This document shows positions 24,501-52,456 of a stretch of 64,000 nt of DNA, piece by piece. A program made the translations under genes and the position numbers. Numbering within the stretch: the stretch's first letter is position 1; each line of letters opens with the position of its first letter. Source of the stretch: Enoplolaimus lenunculus (Eukaryota; Nematoda; Enoplea; Enoplida; Thoracostomopsidae); assembly GCA_030248215.1 (NCBI GenBank), contig JASANG010003653.1:186001-250000 (forward strand), read 5' to 3'. The notes below the pieces were generated by a model that did not search any database, was not told the DNA's origin, and was given only the letters and a program-made list of their open reading frames with translations.

Positions 24501-27500
24501 CCTTCGTTACTGACGTATATCTGCTACTGCAACTATCCGTTGAATTGAACGTTTATTTGTCTTGCGTCAATAGCTTGAGCGATCATGAAAGGTTATACTT
24601 AGGAATGTACTTTCAGAATTAAAGTACGCCTTAAAGATTCGAACTCAATTTTTTTTGGTTCTGGGGTCATTTATGCACTACAATTAGGAACAACTGACCT
24701 TCATAAGCTCTAATTACGATTTAGGGACTCTATCCGCTTACGGACTCCTATTGATGACTTAAAATGGGGATCCCTCATCTTATTTACCCCACACCATCTT
24801 ATTTGGGTCACTACAGTAGCATTTAAGTTAACTCCAGGTCCTGTTTTCACTTAGCCTAGGCGGCGGCGGTCTCACTACACTGGCGAGTTATAACGAATTT
24901 CACAACAACGTCTTCCGCGATACATTAATTGTCGTCATTGGTAATTGTGGCACAAGTGTTTTTGCTGGATTTGCGATTTTTTCAATACTTGGATTTATTG
25001 CAAGCGCGCTACAAAAACCAGTTGCTGAAATTGCTGCTCAAGGCGTACGAATGTTTTGTTGTTTTTTTGTTTCGTCACAGTTTGCACAAACTACGTTATT
25101 TTTGAAAAATATGTGCCAAAACTCGATGAAGTATCTATTGGCTGTTGGCGATTGTTCGCTTTTCCCCACACAAAAAGTAGTCCAACACATAATGACTGCA
25201 TTAATATAACGTAGACTCGGGCCCAGTCATTAGCCTTTAGGGATTGGTTTGGCTAGGTTAAGGGTTGCGCTATTCTCACCGCGCGCCGCCGGACGTCGGC
25301 GCGCGGCACGGTAAAAACTTTGCCGGACGCCGCTGCGCGCACCGCCGTTGGTAACTTTTAATACAAATATAACAGCGTCGCGCGGTGCAGCGCGGGCGTG
25401 CCTATTTTTTCCCCCGGCCGGGGGGGTGGGGGCCCGCGCCCGCCGCGCGCGGTCGCACCCCCTCCATGTTAGGTAAAAAACCAGTGCGGGTTTTCACAAA
25501 AAAAGAAAAGATAATCCCAAAATCCCACAACAAACAAGAGTTATCAGTTTGTTAGCTGGGACGGTGGGATTTTGTGACAGCAGTCAAGTATATATACATG
25601 GGCCTTAAATTCAAACTTTCTAGAATTGATAGATAATTGCCCGTATTCTCAATGTTTGCAGCACCTTTCATCAGTTGGTGATGATCGTGTCAACCTCGGA
25701 ATAAAGTAAACTTCGAGCTTCGAAATTCAGCACATTTTGCAGATTTAACTTGCCCAACGTTTGCGGAAATTTTGAGATCTGCAAATGCAAGAGTTCGTGA
25801 GTTTTAAAACCGATCTCACTAACGGGTGATAGGTGCTCGTGCTATACACATTTGAGATTATGGGCCCTTGTGAAAACCTATCGCTAGCTGATGATAAATA
25901 CTTAAATCGCTTTAAACAATACAGGCCGTAAAGTTGCAGGTCGGTTTGGCGTTTGTCGCTTATCCGGATGCAATTGTTCGTATAACCGTACCTCAGTTGT
26001 GGTCATGTTTATTTTTCCTCATGCTTATTCTACTCGGAATTGGTTCACGTAAGTTTCTAGACATCACGCTATTTTTAATATGTTTAATATATATTACAGA
26101 AAAGTATATTAAAAGCTTATGACCCAGTAACTGTTTCCTAAACACAAATTTATTGTTTTGCGAAACGACTATTAATACGATGAAATTAGCGTTAGATTAG
26201 AACTGTAGGTGGAAAATCGTTACTTTTTACTATCGTCCCACAAGGACATCCTTGTCCTCACAAAGAAAAATTTTATTAATGACCCGCCCCAGGTTCAAGA
26301 GACCTTTCGCAGGATGGGGACTGTCGCTTGCAAACCCATACACTAAGGAATTGATTAGAGGGACAATTTCAAACGAAATAAGACTTGGATACTGTGCTCT
26401 TTTCGCGGTCTAGTATAAGGACTCCTTCGTGCGAAGGACTTTATGAGAACCGCTTGTCGCGAAGGTATTAAGGGCTTAAGGGCAGCCCCCAAATCTGTTT
26501 AGTATCCCTTAAAATTGCGAGGTAAATGCAGCAGTGCCCAGTTTGGAAGGAAAAAGGTGTCCCTTCCACACTATAAACTCCATAAAGAGATGTTCTATTT
26601 TTATAGAATATGTTAACAAAACAGATGTTTTGATTGTAAGCGAATATTACACGTGCAACACTGAATAGTTTCCTTCCAACATTTAAGTTGCGTGTGAGGA
26701 AATAAAATTAAATAAAGTGCCGGGAAATCTATACAAAATCATTTTAACCGTTTTAAAACCGGAAAATGCGGACGGACGGTCACGGACGTCGAGTTATAGC
26801 GCAACATTAATGTACTGAGGGTTCAAACGCTTTCATATCAAATAAAGGTTCTTAAAGTATAAAACGCAATTTGAAATCCTTGGTAAGGGTTGCGCTATAC
26901 TTTTGCTGACGTCCGGCGCCGTCTGTCACCCGTACGACGCAGTTCGTCACCGTCCGTCACCCGTACGGCGCCGTCCGTCACCGTCTGTCACCCGTACGGC
27001 GCAGTCCGTCACCGTCTGTCACCCGTACGACGCCGTCCGTCACCGTCTGTCACCTGTACGGCGCCGTCCGTCACCGTCTGTCACCCGTATGGCGCCGTCC
27101 GCAACCTTTGGTATCGTACGAAAAGAACTCACGTACGACTACCTATGGTACGAACGGTGACGGACGGTGCCGTACGGACGAGGGACGGCGACGGGTGATG
27201 CGCGGTGACGGACGGCGTTGTACGGGTGAGTCACGGTGACGGACGGCGCCGTACGGATGACGCATGGTGACGGACGGCGCCGGACGTCAAGTATAGCGCA
27301 ACCGTTATGAATACTACCCAGGTTATTTGTGAAGAACGAATGCCAAAAACACTACTAATTGTACTGACTCGAATAACAGTGGGGATTGACATTTGTTTGC
27401 CTCTCAAAGGGATGCTTCCCTATTATTGGGTACGGACTGCGAATTAAAGTTTTATTGCCGTCGTGGAGAGTTCAAGTTTAGGATTAGTGTTACATTGCTG

Positions 27501-30485
27501 AAATTAACATGTATTGCTTCTGTTTGTTGTTTCCAGAATTAGTCTTCGTAGACGTTGTAGTCACAGCGCTTATAGACCGTTGGCCACGTGCCAGACATTG
27601 GCAACCTAAAGCGCTTCTGGTGGCGACTCTTTGCGTTTGTGGATTCCTTCTTGGGCTTCCATTGACGTGCCCTGGTGCTGCATATTTGGTCACCCTAATC
27701 GACAATTTTGGTGCCGGATGGCCGTTATTATTTGTCTGCCTGACTGAGTCTTTGATGCTCGGATGGTGTTATGGCCCGAGGAGAATTGTTGACGATTTGA
27801 GCACAATGCTTGGATTTCGATGGAACGGACATGATTATCGAAAGTGAGTGCGAGGTTCACAATTGACTGCTTCATTATTGTGTTTTCTTCGATCTCAGCA
27901 CAGGACCGAAAATTATCAAGATTGGCATGCAATGATTTCGGATGACTTTCAAGCGAGACCATTATTTACCTCTGGACACTTTTTCGTTAATTAGTCCATC
28001 ATCGTCAGATATCCAAATTACATTGCGTAAATGCTTCCAGGACTAACTAAACTTCTGTACCTGCAGAATTTGATTACAGATAATGATTGCATAAAGTTAA
28101 ATTTTCGTGGTTCAAGTATTAAGAGCTTGTTTAAAAATAATTGGCAGCCAGGAACTGAATAGCGATGGTGGTATTCCCTGGAAAAGAGATATTAATATCA
28201 GTCGTCTTCAAACGTATTCGTTTCAATACGGTATCCAAATATAACTGATTTGGAGCCTTCCCAAACCGTTGGCTGAGAACCAAAACGGTTCACTTTAGAA
28301 AGCGAAAAATAGCATTTTTTTAAATTCAAATTTCGATGTGACCGAGGTTCAAAAAGTTTAAATATGCAAGAAGTTTTGAAATCCAATAATGATTGAACAA
28401 ATTGGTACCGGTTGTCGAGCGCTCAGCAGAAAACAGCCACCTTTTCTTTGCGAAAGACCAAAATTTGCCTAAGGAGCTAAACCCTTTAGGCTCCATCTGG
28501 TTTATCCGTTTTCCAACCGTGAAGCTTATAATACATATTCGATATAATAGTTTTTAAGATAAAAAATTATATGAAACAAGACATTTCTATGCGAGAGGGG
28601 TTTTCTGTAATGGCAAGAGAGTAACAAAATAGCCCCCGGAACGCTCGACTTGTATATTTTTTCAGGGTCCGTCGCAAAGAATTCAACCCGTACTGGTGGT
28701 TATGCTGGAAATTTGGTACTCCGGCCCTTCTCACATTTATCATCATTTTTAGTTTGGCTACGTATTCGCGCACTACTTACGGTAGCGGCAGTGATACATA
28801 TGTATTTCCTGGGTGGGCAGAGGCAATCGGCTGGGGTATTACCCTCTCGTCTATTATATGGATACTCTTGGAGGCCATGAGAAAGCTTCTGATCACACGG
28901 AGAGAACAAAAACCGTTGAAGTTGTTGTTGGAGCCAAGAACGTATTGGGGTGCGGCTAACAGGGGTAAGGAAAACTTGTTTGGTTGAAATTCAGCGCTTA
29001 GTGATCTTGTCTAGCGATGTCGACCGGACCGGGCCGGTCCGGATTTTCTCTACGGTCCGGTCTGCCCGAAGCTGCGGTGTAGTCCGGTCCGAGCCTTCAC
29101 CACGGTCGAACCGCGTCGGACCGATCCGGTTCGACGCATAGGTATCACACGATGGCTCATAAATATGTTATTTAATATTTTAGTGTATATACTAGTTTCT
29201 GTGGTTTAAACCACAAAATTTTGGAAACGGATAATCGCTGAAAGTGGTTTTTACGTTTTTGGAGAAGTGCGGAGTGAATCAAAACAACAAAATGGCAATT
29301 ATTCTGTAAATTGAGCGTACGGTAAGTGTGTTGGTCGAATTCTGGTCCGCGAATGAACATGAGTTGAGATTCTTGTCCCTTGGAATTATTCATTTCCAAA
29401 ACCTACCTGTATCCCAAACTGCTATGATATTGAGTGTGTACCGGATATTTGTTTCGGATAAAAAATATTTGTTTCTTTCATCTTCCGTCTCGTTATTCCG
29501 GTATGTGCACTGATCGCTATTAATTGCCTTTTTCGTTTCCAATATTTTGACTGTTGGTTTTACTCACCGAAGCCACTTTCACACTTCAAAGTGCAACTTT
29601 TTGGCTTTAGGAAAATCGATTCAATCCAGCTCAGCGAGTTCGAGTTCACTCGGCTCATCACAACTAGCTCCAGTGCTTACGTCAAGCAATGCAGAACTTA
29701 TGTCACCTCAGCTAGCAGGATTGCATCAATATTCGTCATCGTCTGTCACGACAATCATTCCTGATGCTCCTGCAGAACAACAACTTAATACTTCAAATCA
29801 AAGCCGTTCTTCAACCGTTCTCGATGCCCCTGGTTTGGACCTATATGACTTTCCTGAAACCAGATCCAGTTATACGGTACCTACTTTGAAAAATAAGCTC
29901 CTGACTGCTGTTGATAGCATTGGCATAAGGACAACGTCAAATAATCCGGAACCTATTAACGCATCTGCTTCTTTAAGTAGTGTCAAAGACATACCAAACT
30001 GGGGAAATAGGGAGCTTAAGCGCTCACCGGCAGCTTCGTATAATCGTACTAATCTTAATGACTCAACTGCAAGCAGCATAGTAACAACGTTTGAAACGCA
30101 CCACAAGAACACTGAATATCCTTATGCTTCTAGTCGACGCCCCTTACAACGATCTGCAAGCGTTATTAGTACAGATTTTCCGGCATTCGATACAATCGCA
30201 ACTAACGGTTTCACGTTACAGCCTCAGTATTCAGAAATTAAAAAATTTCATCGGATCCAGCCAGAAACGACTAATTCTAAGCTTAATGATAAATCGGCTT
30301 CAAATGTTGCAGTTGTGCGACCTGTTGTGCTGGCTGCTCATAGCTTACCCGACACAGCTGTCGAGAGAATATTAAGCCGGTACGCAAGTGGGCGCCATGT
30401 TCGAGAGAAAAATGAATCCGGCAGATTGTATCACACAAATAATAAACACGCGACAGGTTTGGCATCCGCAGAAAGTACTGTATAA
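18599..30485 (+). CDS. Na+/Cl- dependent SLC6 family transporter
   Basis: A 12-TM secondary transporter (LeuT fold). Exons: 18599-18604 (ATG CCG, inferred), 19995-20263, 20768-20869, 21784-21937, 23217-23397, 23647-23810, 24838-25044, 25940-26048, 27537-27843, 28666-28964, 29611-30485; phases fit, 890 aa. Landmarks: TM1 [16 protein letters not shown]3 LYYNMIIAW; extracellular loop [15 protein letters not shown]5 [16 protein letters not shown]6 FSLSLGGGG with [11 protein letters not shown]8 LLGIGSQ; TM12 [10 protein letters not shown]. Loop and TM pattern sit closest to the GABA/taurine/creatine group, but the substrate cannot be told. Chloride-site residues are kept (Tyr of FLIPY, Gln of AAIQ, Ser of FSLS, Asn and Ser of GNCGTS). 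The Na2-site Asp of GAT-1 (D395) is Gly. The last exon adds about 290 Ser/Thr-rich residues ending ESTV. The two-codon start exon is the weakest part. Confidence 0.93.
18730..18830. repeat. Pogo-like fragment in SLC6 intron 1
   Basis: Contains GGGACCCGATTAAAAAGGGG followed by a TTATTTTGCCTCAG block, a diverged match to the left part of the 119-558 family. The right end is lost. Confidence 0.4.
20266..20640. mobile_element. Degraded DNA transposon just after an SLC6 donor
   Basis: Begins CTGTAGTGCCCGGAATAAAA three bases after the exon end at 20263, so the donor lies at the element edge. The right part (from about 20480) contains ACTTACAAGGAAGGTTAAAA and CAGGATGGGCATACAGGG, related to the hAT-like core at 21487-21655. 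Probably a nested or composite remnant. Confidence 0.5.
21487..21655. mobile_element. hAT-like MITE
   Basis: Imperfect inverted ends GGGCACGTAGCCAG and TTGGCTACGGGCC bound about 170 bp. The GTAGCCAG termini are common in hAT miniature elements. It lies in an SLC6 intron, upstream of the exon at 21784. Confidence 0.5.
22604..23051. mobile_element. Pogo-like MITE (copy P4), inverted
   Basis: A 448-bp copy in the opposite orientation to P1. It has clean TA on both sides (22602-22603, 23052-23053) and ends CTGTATTGACCCGAATTAG and CTATTCGGGTCAATACAG. It lies in the SLC6 intron before exon 23217-23397. Confidence 0.85.
23988..24325 (+). repeat. Direct duplication, two units of about 165 bp
   Basis: Each unit starts near a perfect 17-bp palindrome or variant (TTTGCGCAATGCGCAAA at 23999-24015) and ends with the 40-bp foldback GCTGGAAAGTTGCCC ... 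GGGCATTCCAGC (24107-24147 and 24279-24318). The copies have diverged visibly. No coding frame. Confidence 0.75.
24389..24816. mobile_element. Pogo-like MITE (copy P3), abutting an SLC6 exon
   Basis: A 428-bp copy with TA on both sides (24387-24388, 24817-24818) and ends CTGTAGTAACCCGAATAAG and GGGTCACTACAG. Its right end is 21 bp from the SLC6 exon starting at 24838. Confidence 0.85.
25262..25475. repeat. CpG-rich island with GGGTTGCGCTAT end (H3)
   Basis: A sharply GC-rich block (GCGCGCCGCCGGACG, GCGCGGTGCAGCGCGGGCG) inside an AT-rich SLC6 intron. It starts with the same GGGTTGCGCTAT end as the elements at 26887 and 31259. A matching right end is not clear. A lone right end (GAGTTATAGCGCAAC) lies at about 26790-26806. 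Confidence 0.5.
26887..27303. mobile_element. GC-rich hairpin element with 31-bp repeats (H1)
   Basis: Inverted ends: GGTTGCGCTATACTT, then GACGTCCGGCGCCGTC, match the right end GCCGGACGTCAAGTATAGCG on the other strand. The left arm (about 26931-27100) holds about five units of a 31-bp repeat built from CCGTCCGTCACCGTC plus CCCGTACGGCG; the right arm carries the inverse words, so the element could fold into a long hairpin. Open frames across it are low-complexity and not genes. Confidence 0.7.
28996..29145. repeat. CCGGTCCG-array element
   Basis: Dense CGGACCGG/CCGGTCCG words in the SLC6 intron between exons 28666-28964 and 29611-30485. Imperfect inverted ends TAGCGATGTCGACC and GGTTCGACGCATA. 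No clean target duplication. Confidence 0.5.
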
Positions 30486-30960
30486 TTAATTTTATATTTA
30501 AACGCTTTTGAAGTTCAACTTTTCACTTTAAAGCTGGGGCTGAATCTATTAATTTTGGTCGAGTTTGATTCACTGTAACTCGAGACGTTTGATTGTGGGT
30601 TGCTAGAAACTTCAGAACTCTGTTTTTATGCGATATTTCGGCAATCACTTCAAATTTTAAGTTTACAAAACATTTGACTGAATGCCAAACGAAGTGTATG
30701 TCACAGTGATCTGAGTCTATTGTAACCTGAAAATTAAGACGTCTTCACGTATATAAACATCAAATTCTCGATATATTTTTCATCAGCTGTAAATTTAAGT
30801 CCAAGACTTCATTCCATAAAGACCAACGTTTACAACTGGTCTGATAACGTATATTAAAGACATTATTTCAGTAATTTTCAAGACATGAGATAGGTTTCCT
30901 AAGCAAACGTTATATCCGAATGTCAACTTCGGGTTTAGAAGTTGGGCCAATGTATAGAAC
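30486..30960. other. SLC6 3' flank
   Basis: Probable 3' UTR and flank. An ATTAAA hexamer occurs at about 30853; no AATAAA nearby. No gene seen. Confidence 0.4.
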
Positions 30961-31105
30961 GGGGCCGTAACAGTAGTATAAGCATATTCCTAAGCGTAAT
31001 CCTAAGGTATAAGCAAGAACTTACACCTAATCTTAAGCGAAATAATACTCCAAAGCGTAATCTTTTTACTGCATTGCTGTTCCGCAGAAAAACGTTGCAC
31101 CCCTG
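30961..31105. repeat. CCTAAGCC-type element (L3)
   Basis: Starts GGGGCCGTAACAGTAG with TATAAGCATATTCCTAAGC, ends GTTGCACCCCTG. Family as at 15098. Confidence 0.6.
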
Positions 31106-31258
31106 ATCTTTACATATGCTGGAAGCTGAAGCTTATAACCAAATGCTATGATTTAACGTAACGTCAGTTTTGAATAAAAAACAATGTTTGAAGATAAAAA
31201 AACTTGTGTACTAAAATTAGAAACATTATATATAATTTCCTGAGTTAAAAACAAGTTA

Positions 31259-31500
31259 GGGTTGCGCTATACTTTATTGTCCCAATAGCCGCCCTACGCC
31301 GCCGCGCGTGGCCGCACACCGCCGAGCGCCGCTATGCGTTGCTAACAAAGTATAGACATCTATTTGGTGGAATTTATAATAGAAAATATTACCATGACAC
31401 TCGGCGGCGTCCGGCGGTGCGTGGCTGCGTCTGGTGGCGTCCGGCGGCGCGCAGCGGCGCCTGGCGGCGTTCGGCGGCGCGCGGCAAGTATAAAGCAACC
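31259..31500. mobile_element. GC-rich hairpin element (H2)
   Basis: Ends GGGTTGCGCTATACTT and AAGTATAAAGCAACC. The two arms are GCCGCC/GGCGGC-rich, separated by an AT-rich middle. Same family as 26887-27303, but with a different internal repeat. Confidence 0.65.
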
Positions 31501-32090
31501 ATTAGCTTGCAAGTATATACATGCGACAAAAATTGCTAAGAATTTTTAAAAGAAAAACATTAAAGCTCTAAGTGTTAAAACATGACGTTTCTGGAAATAT
31601 TGAGATATGTTTTTGTGGTGGTGCTAATCTGCTGACAGTTGCTTTTTTGGCGGTAAGCTGGAGAAAACCTTATTGCGAATTCTTTGAATTTTTCCTTATT
31701 TTATAATACGATAAATATATTCATACGTATATAGTGCTATATTACAAAGCCTTGAATGAGTTTTATAAATACTAGTAAACGTAGGTGCACGCATGTGTAA
31801 CATTTAAATTTGCAGGTGTATTCTGTTTATCAGAATTCTTCATAAACGGTTCGCAAACTACTATTACCACGAAATATTGGAACCTGATAAACGCAAACTG
31901 AGTGACAGCTCAAAATTCCAAAAAAGAACATTGAAGTTTGAGCGAGAGCAAAGTTTTTATCAAAGCATTTCAGTGAATCTTTACTCACAAATTCTTTTGC
32001 AGAACAATAATGTAGAAATTCATGTGTATTGTATATATACTATACTGACAAAATTTTTTACTTCTGTGCCGGAACAATGTTAAAAATACG
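31501..32090. other. Intergenic, no gene seen
   Basis: AT-rich, with no supported exon or recognised element. Confidence 0.4.
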
Positions 32091-32383
32091 TGTCCATAAA
32101 TGTCAATTATCCCTAATTGTAGCGCATAAATATGACGCCACGACCAAAATAATGTTGAGTTCAAAACTTTAAACGTACTTAAGTTTCAAAATACATTCCT
32201 AAGTAAAACTTTGCATATCGTTCAAGCTATTGACCATGGCAAATAAACGTTTAATTCCACGGACTGTTGCAATACTGGATATATCAGTAACCAAGGGCGG
32301 CGGAGGGTGGGTTAAATAAGAGGAGGGGTATTCTCTGGAGAGGCCAAATAAATATCAGCCCCTCCTCTTATTCGGGTCACTAG
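32091..32383. mobile_element. Truncated pogo-like MITE (copy P5)
   Basis: Right two thirds of the 22604-23051 element in the same orientation, from TCCATAAATGTCAATTA to CCTCTTATTCGGGTCACTA. The left end is missing. Confidence 0.7.
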
Positions 32384-32728
32384 TAACCGTTTACACTATG
32401 GTTTTCATACGCCACGCGATGTATATAGCGAACATAGGTTCTTGGCATTAGAATATTTTCAATTTTACAAATGCGCTAATTTCACTTCAGTAGCGTATTG
32501 CGCGCTATTTAGGCAAACTTCTAACGCCTTTTCAAGTCATAGAACTGACCTTTGGTCCGACATAATTAAGAAAGCTGCATGAATGCTGCAACGTACAGCC
32601 GAAGCTGCACTGGAACTCTTGGCTAGTACTGTGCACCACCGTCCGGCAAAATTTACGACCCCCCAAACCCCTGCAATAAAGCAAGATGGGGTGCTGCTGT
32701 CCCCAAACTTTCCGTTCTAATCGATTCG

Positions 32729-33809
32729 CACACTAAAAGCGCCAATAACACATATATTTTATAGGAATGTATCTGTTCCAGGAGGAAAATTAAAAATCCC
32801 AAACGGGAGGCAGTTCACGACACCGGCACCCTTTGGCTTCGCCCCACACTGGCAATATTTTGCATAGAGTTGTGGTGTATAAAAATGTCTAGAAACCGTG
32901 CGGTAAACTTTATTGTGTCAAAGGTTTTGAGATGGGACAGATGGGACAGTTTAGGGCACTTGGGAGAATTGGGACAACGGGACAGTGAGGACAGCTGGGT
33001 CACTGGGGTTGGTACTGATCGGACAGGAACATGTGGTATCGATATATTATATTATATATTTGGCTGTATGCATATGGGAACAGAAGTGCGTGTGTGCACT
33101 ACCGGTTTATTGCTGATGCTGGACAATGGGACGGCCTTTATATCGTAACATGGGCCAATTTTGAGCTGCTAGCAATAGCTTTAAAATGGGACAGTTTGCA
33201 CCTCTCTTTGTGTACATTTAAATCTCCTTAACCTTATTGAAAAATCGGCTTAAGTCAGAGGTCGACTCACACTAAAAGCGCCAATAACACATATATTTTA
33301 TTAGGAATGTATCTGTTCCAGGAGGAAAATTAAAAATCCCAAACGGGAGGCAGTTCACGACACCGGAACCCATTGGCTTCGCCCCACACTGGCAATATTT
33401 TGCATAGAGTTGTGGTGTATAAAAATGTCTAGAAACAGTGCGGTAAACTTTATTGTGTCAAAGGTTTTGGGATGGGACAGATGGGACAGTTTGGGGCAGT
33501 TGGGAGAATTGGGACAGCGGGACAGTGAGGACAGCTGGGTCACTGGGGTTGGTACTGTTCGGACAGGAACATGTGGTATCGATATATTATATTATATATT
33601 TGGCTGTATGCATATGTGAACAGAAGTGCGTATGTGTGCACTACCGGTTTATTGCTGATGCTGCACAATGGGTCGGCCTTTATATCGTAACATGGGCCAA
33701 TTTTGAGCTGCTAGCGATAGCTTTAAAATGGGGCAGTTTGCACCTCTCTTTGTGTACATTTAAATCTCCTTAACCTTATTTAAAAATCGGCTTAAGTCAG
33801 AGGTCGACT
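32729..33809 (+). repeat. Recent tandem duplication, about 540-bp unit
   Basis: Two adjacent units (32729-33267, 33268-33809) that differ at only a small number of positions by eye. Each carries a TGGGACAG-rich stretch and ends GAGGTCGACT. Parallel open frames of 60-100 codons in both copies are low-complexity and not conserved in length, so I do not call genes. Confidence 0.9.
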
Positions 33810-34239
33810 TAATCCGTGCCCCTACACCTTAGCCAAAGTTAATGTTAAAGTCAAAAAATAGCTTTGAAAGCTATGTGCTGGTTTCAAAAATGGTATTTCT
33901 AAATCAGTAACTGTTTTTTGTTTTTTACAGATTTTTGGCATAACACAAAACATTTAAAAGTGTGTTTATTAAAGTTAGGTTAAAATAACGCTTACGTGAC
34001 TGTTCGGTGCCGTACAGAAACACCAAAAGCATCATTTCGCGTTGAAACAGCATGTCGGAAAACTACATAGCTAGGGGAAATCGTGGTTGTACGTATGTCT
34101 CTCGACAAGCCAGCTTTCAAATAAACAAACTGGTATAGCCAAGCCAAGTGCCGTTTCTGTAATTCTCTATCGATGTGGTATGCTGTATAAATCGAAACAT
34201 TCAGATATTTATTTAATAAGGATGCGTATTTCATAAGTT
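33810..34239. other. Intergenic, no gene seen
   Basis: No supported exon. The minus strand is open for 119 codons across 33992-34351, but half of that lies in the repeat that follows. Confidence 0.4.
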
Positions 34240-34500
34240 TACCAAAGAAATGTATTTTTTGTTGTAATTTGTAAGCATGTGAGACATGCTTGTCCGTTAT
34301 GTGCACATGCAATATAGTGCAGTGCACTGCATGTATGCTAGCTGGCAGCATACGGTCGACACATATAGTCGACGAAATATGCAGTTGGAGAGGCGGGCTA
34401 CGTGGCGCAGTGGTAGAGTGCTCGCTTAAGGATCAATAGGCTGAGAGTTCGATACCCGCTCTAGCCCGCTTTTCCAGCTGCTTGATAGAAAGGTCTGATG
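34240..34500 (+). repeat. Composite repeat with embedded tRNA-like sequence (copy A)
   Basis: Holds a short inverted motif GCATGTGAGACATGC, a GTGCAGTGCACTGCATG block, then a tRNA-like segment at 34395-34468. That segment has an A-box (TGGCGCAGTGG), a B-box (AGTTCGATACC) and a nearly pairing acceptor stem (GGGCTAC with CTAGCCC). The anticodon arm does not fold, so it is not a working tRNA gene. Related copies on the minus strand lie at 50363-50590 and 50722-50905. Confidence 0.6.
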
Positions 34501-34780
34501 CCCTTGGTTACTACCTAGACTGACATAATTCTATAATTGAACAACATGATTGCTACTGAGTATCCATACGACAAGCGACCAGCACAGCACAGGTATTTAG
34601 GAGATATTTGAGCAAGTTAATGCGTCCACTGAAGTACAACTGTTCATATTACTAATTTCACCCGTGCCTACTTATGCATCGTACACAATATAAGTAGAAT
34701 TTAGCCGCGCCACAAAAATTACTTACGTACCAGATTTGAGGCTTAACATTAAAACAACCACTTGTGGACAGGTCATCAAC

Positions 34781-51735
<16,955 letters not shown>

Positions 51736-51950
51736 CGGAGATTCTGGGGGGGCTGGATTTTGAAAGGGTATGAATTTCGGAATTTGGGTGGAATTGTAGT
51801 GATGTATCAAACTGGGAAATGTGGTCCGTGGAGATGTGATTTGGTTTGTATTAGAGTTGTTCGAAATCAACAAAGAAATCGCTGGTTCATTGGATGACAT
51901 ATTTGATACGGTTGTTTTGTGTAAACATTTTAAGCTGGCAGGTGGAAAAG

Positions 51951-52030
51951 CGGGCCTACAGAGCGGGAATCGAACTATTGGTCTTAGGATTCCGTAGGAA
52001 ACGGTTCTACCACTGCACCACGTAGCCGCC
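51951..52030 (-). repeat. tRNA-like segment (copy D)
   Basis: On the minus strand: GGCTACGTGGTGCAGTGG (A-box region) and TAGTTCGATTCCCGC (B-box), then GCCCGCTTTTCC as in copy A. The anticodon arm does not form. It lies just 3' of the ZnT5 stop codon. Confidence 0.55.
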
Positions 52031-52139
52031 TATCGTTTGTGTAATTTTGGCTTAAAATAGGGTGTGATAAAAAACACGGTATTTTGCTTTCAATATCTAA
52101 TTTTGTTATTTCATTCTATAGAGATTGCGTATTTTCTGT

Positions 52140-52456
52140 ATGGGGTTGAATGCGATGGTTTCGTTAGTCATTGTAGGGATGCCTCTGGGTACGCGCTCTT
52201 GAGGTTATTATATTCTGCAAAGTTTGCCCGGTTATCGCAGCGCGATCCCGCTTTGGGTTACAGCTGCTGGCAGTTATTATATTTGAAACGCGGTGCGGCC
52301 GTCTACCAAGTAGGTGCTAGCAAGCAAGTGGCACGGGGTCAGGCGCTCCTCTATCGTTTATATCAGCAGTTGGAAATCCCAGATTCTGAGCGTGAGCAGC
52401 CTGCGCCAGTGCATCTGAACAGACACCCGCCTCATGTAAACCTCTTTTTGCCCTAG
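52140..52456 (+). other. GC-richer open frame of unknown origin
   Basis: An open stretch after an acceptor-like TTCTATAG encodes about 100 residues (LQRLYQQLE-like helices, ending near NLFLP), with base composition unlike its surroundings. I recognise no domain. It may be a piece of an old mobile element or an unplaced host exon; no neighbour ties it to a gene. Confidence 0.2.

Noticed and set aside
26890-27198. Open frames of 85-102 codons rich in PSVT / RRRPSP repeats
   Set aside because: They are translations of the 31-bp GC-rich repeat inside the hairpin transposon, open in more than one frame; not genes.
31274-31549. Open frames of Arg/Ala-rich sequence on both strands
   Set aside because: By-product of the GGCGGC/GCCGCC arms of the element at 31259-31500.
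32870-33773. Parallel frames in both units of the 540-bp duplication
   Set aside because: Low-complexity GTV/WDR-type text from TGGGACAG repeats; lengths differ between copies and there are no splice or start signals.
33992-34351. 119-codon minus-strand frame
   Set aside because: Partly repeat sequence; the similar frame near 50475 comes from the same repeat, not from protein conservation.
34395-34468. Functional tRNA gene
   Set aside because: A and B boxes and the acceptor stem are recognisable, but no proper anticodon stem forms and related copies sit in a dispersed repeat.
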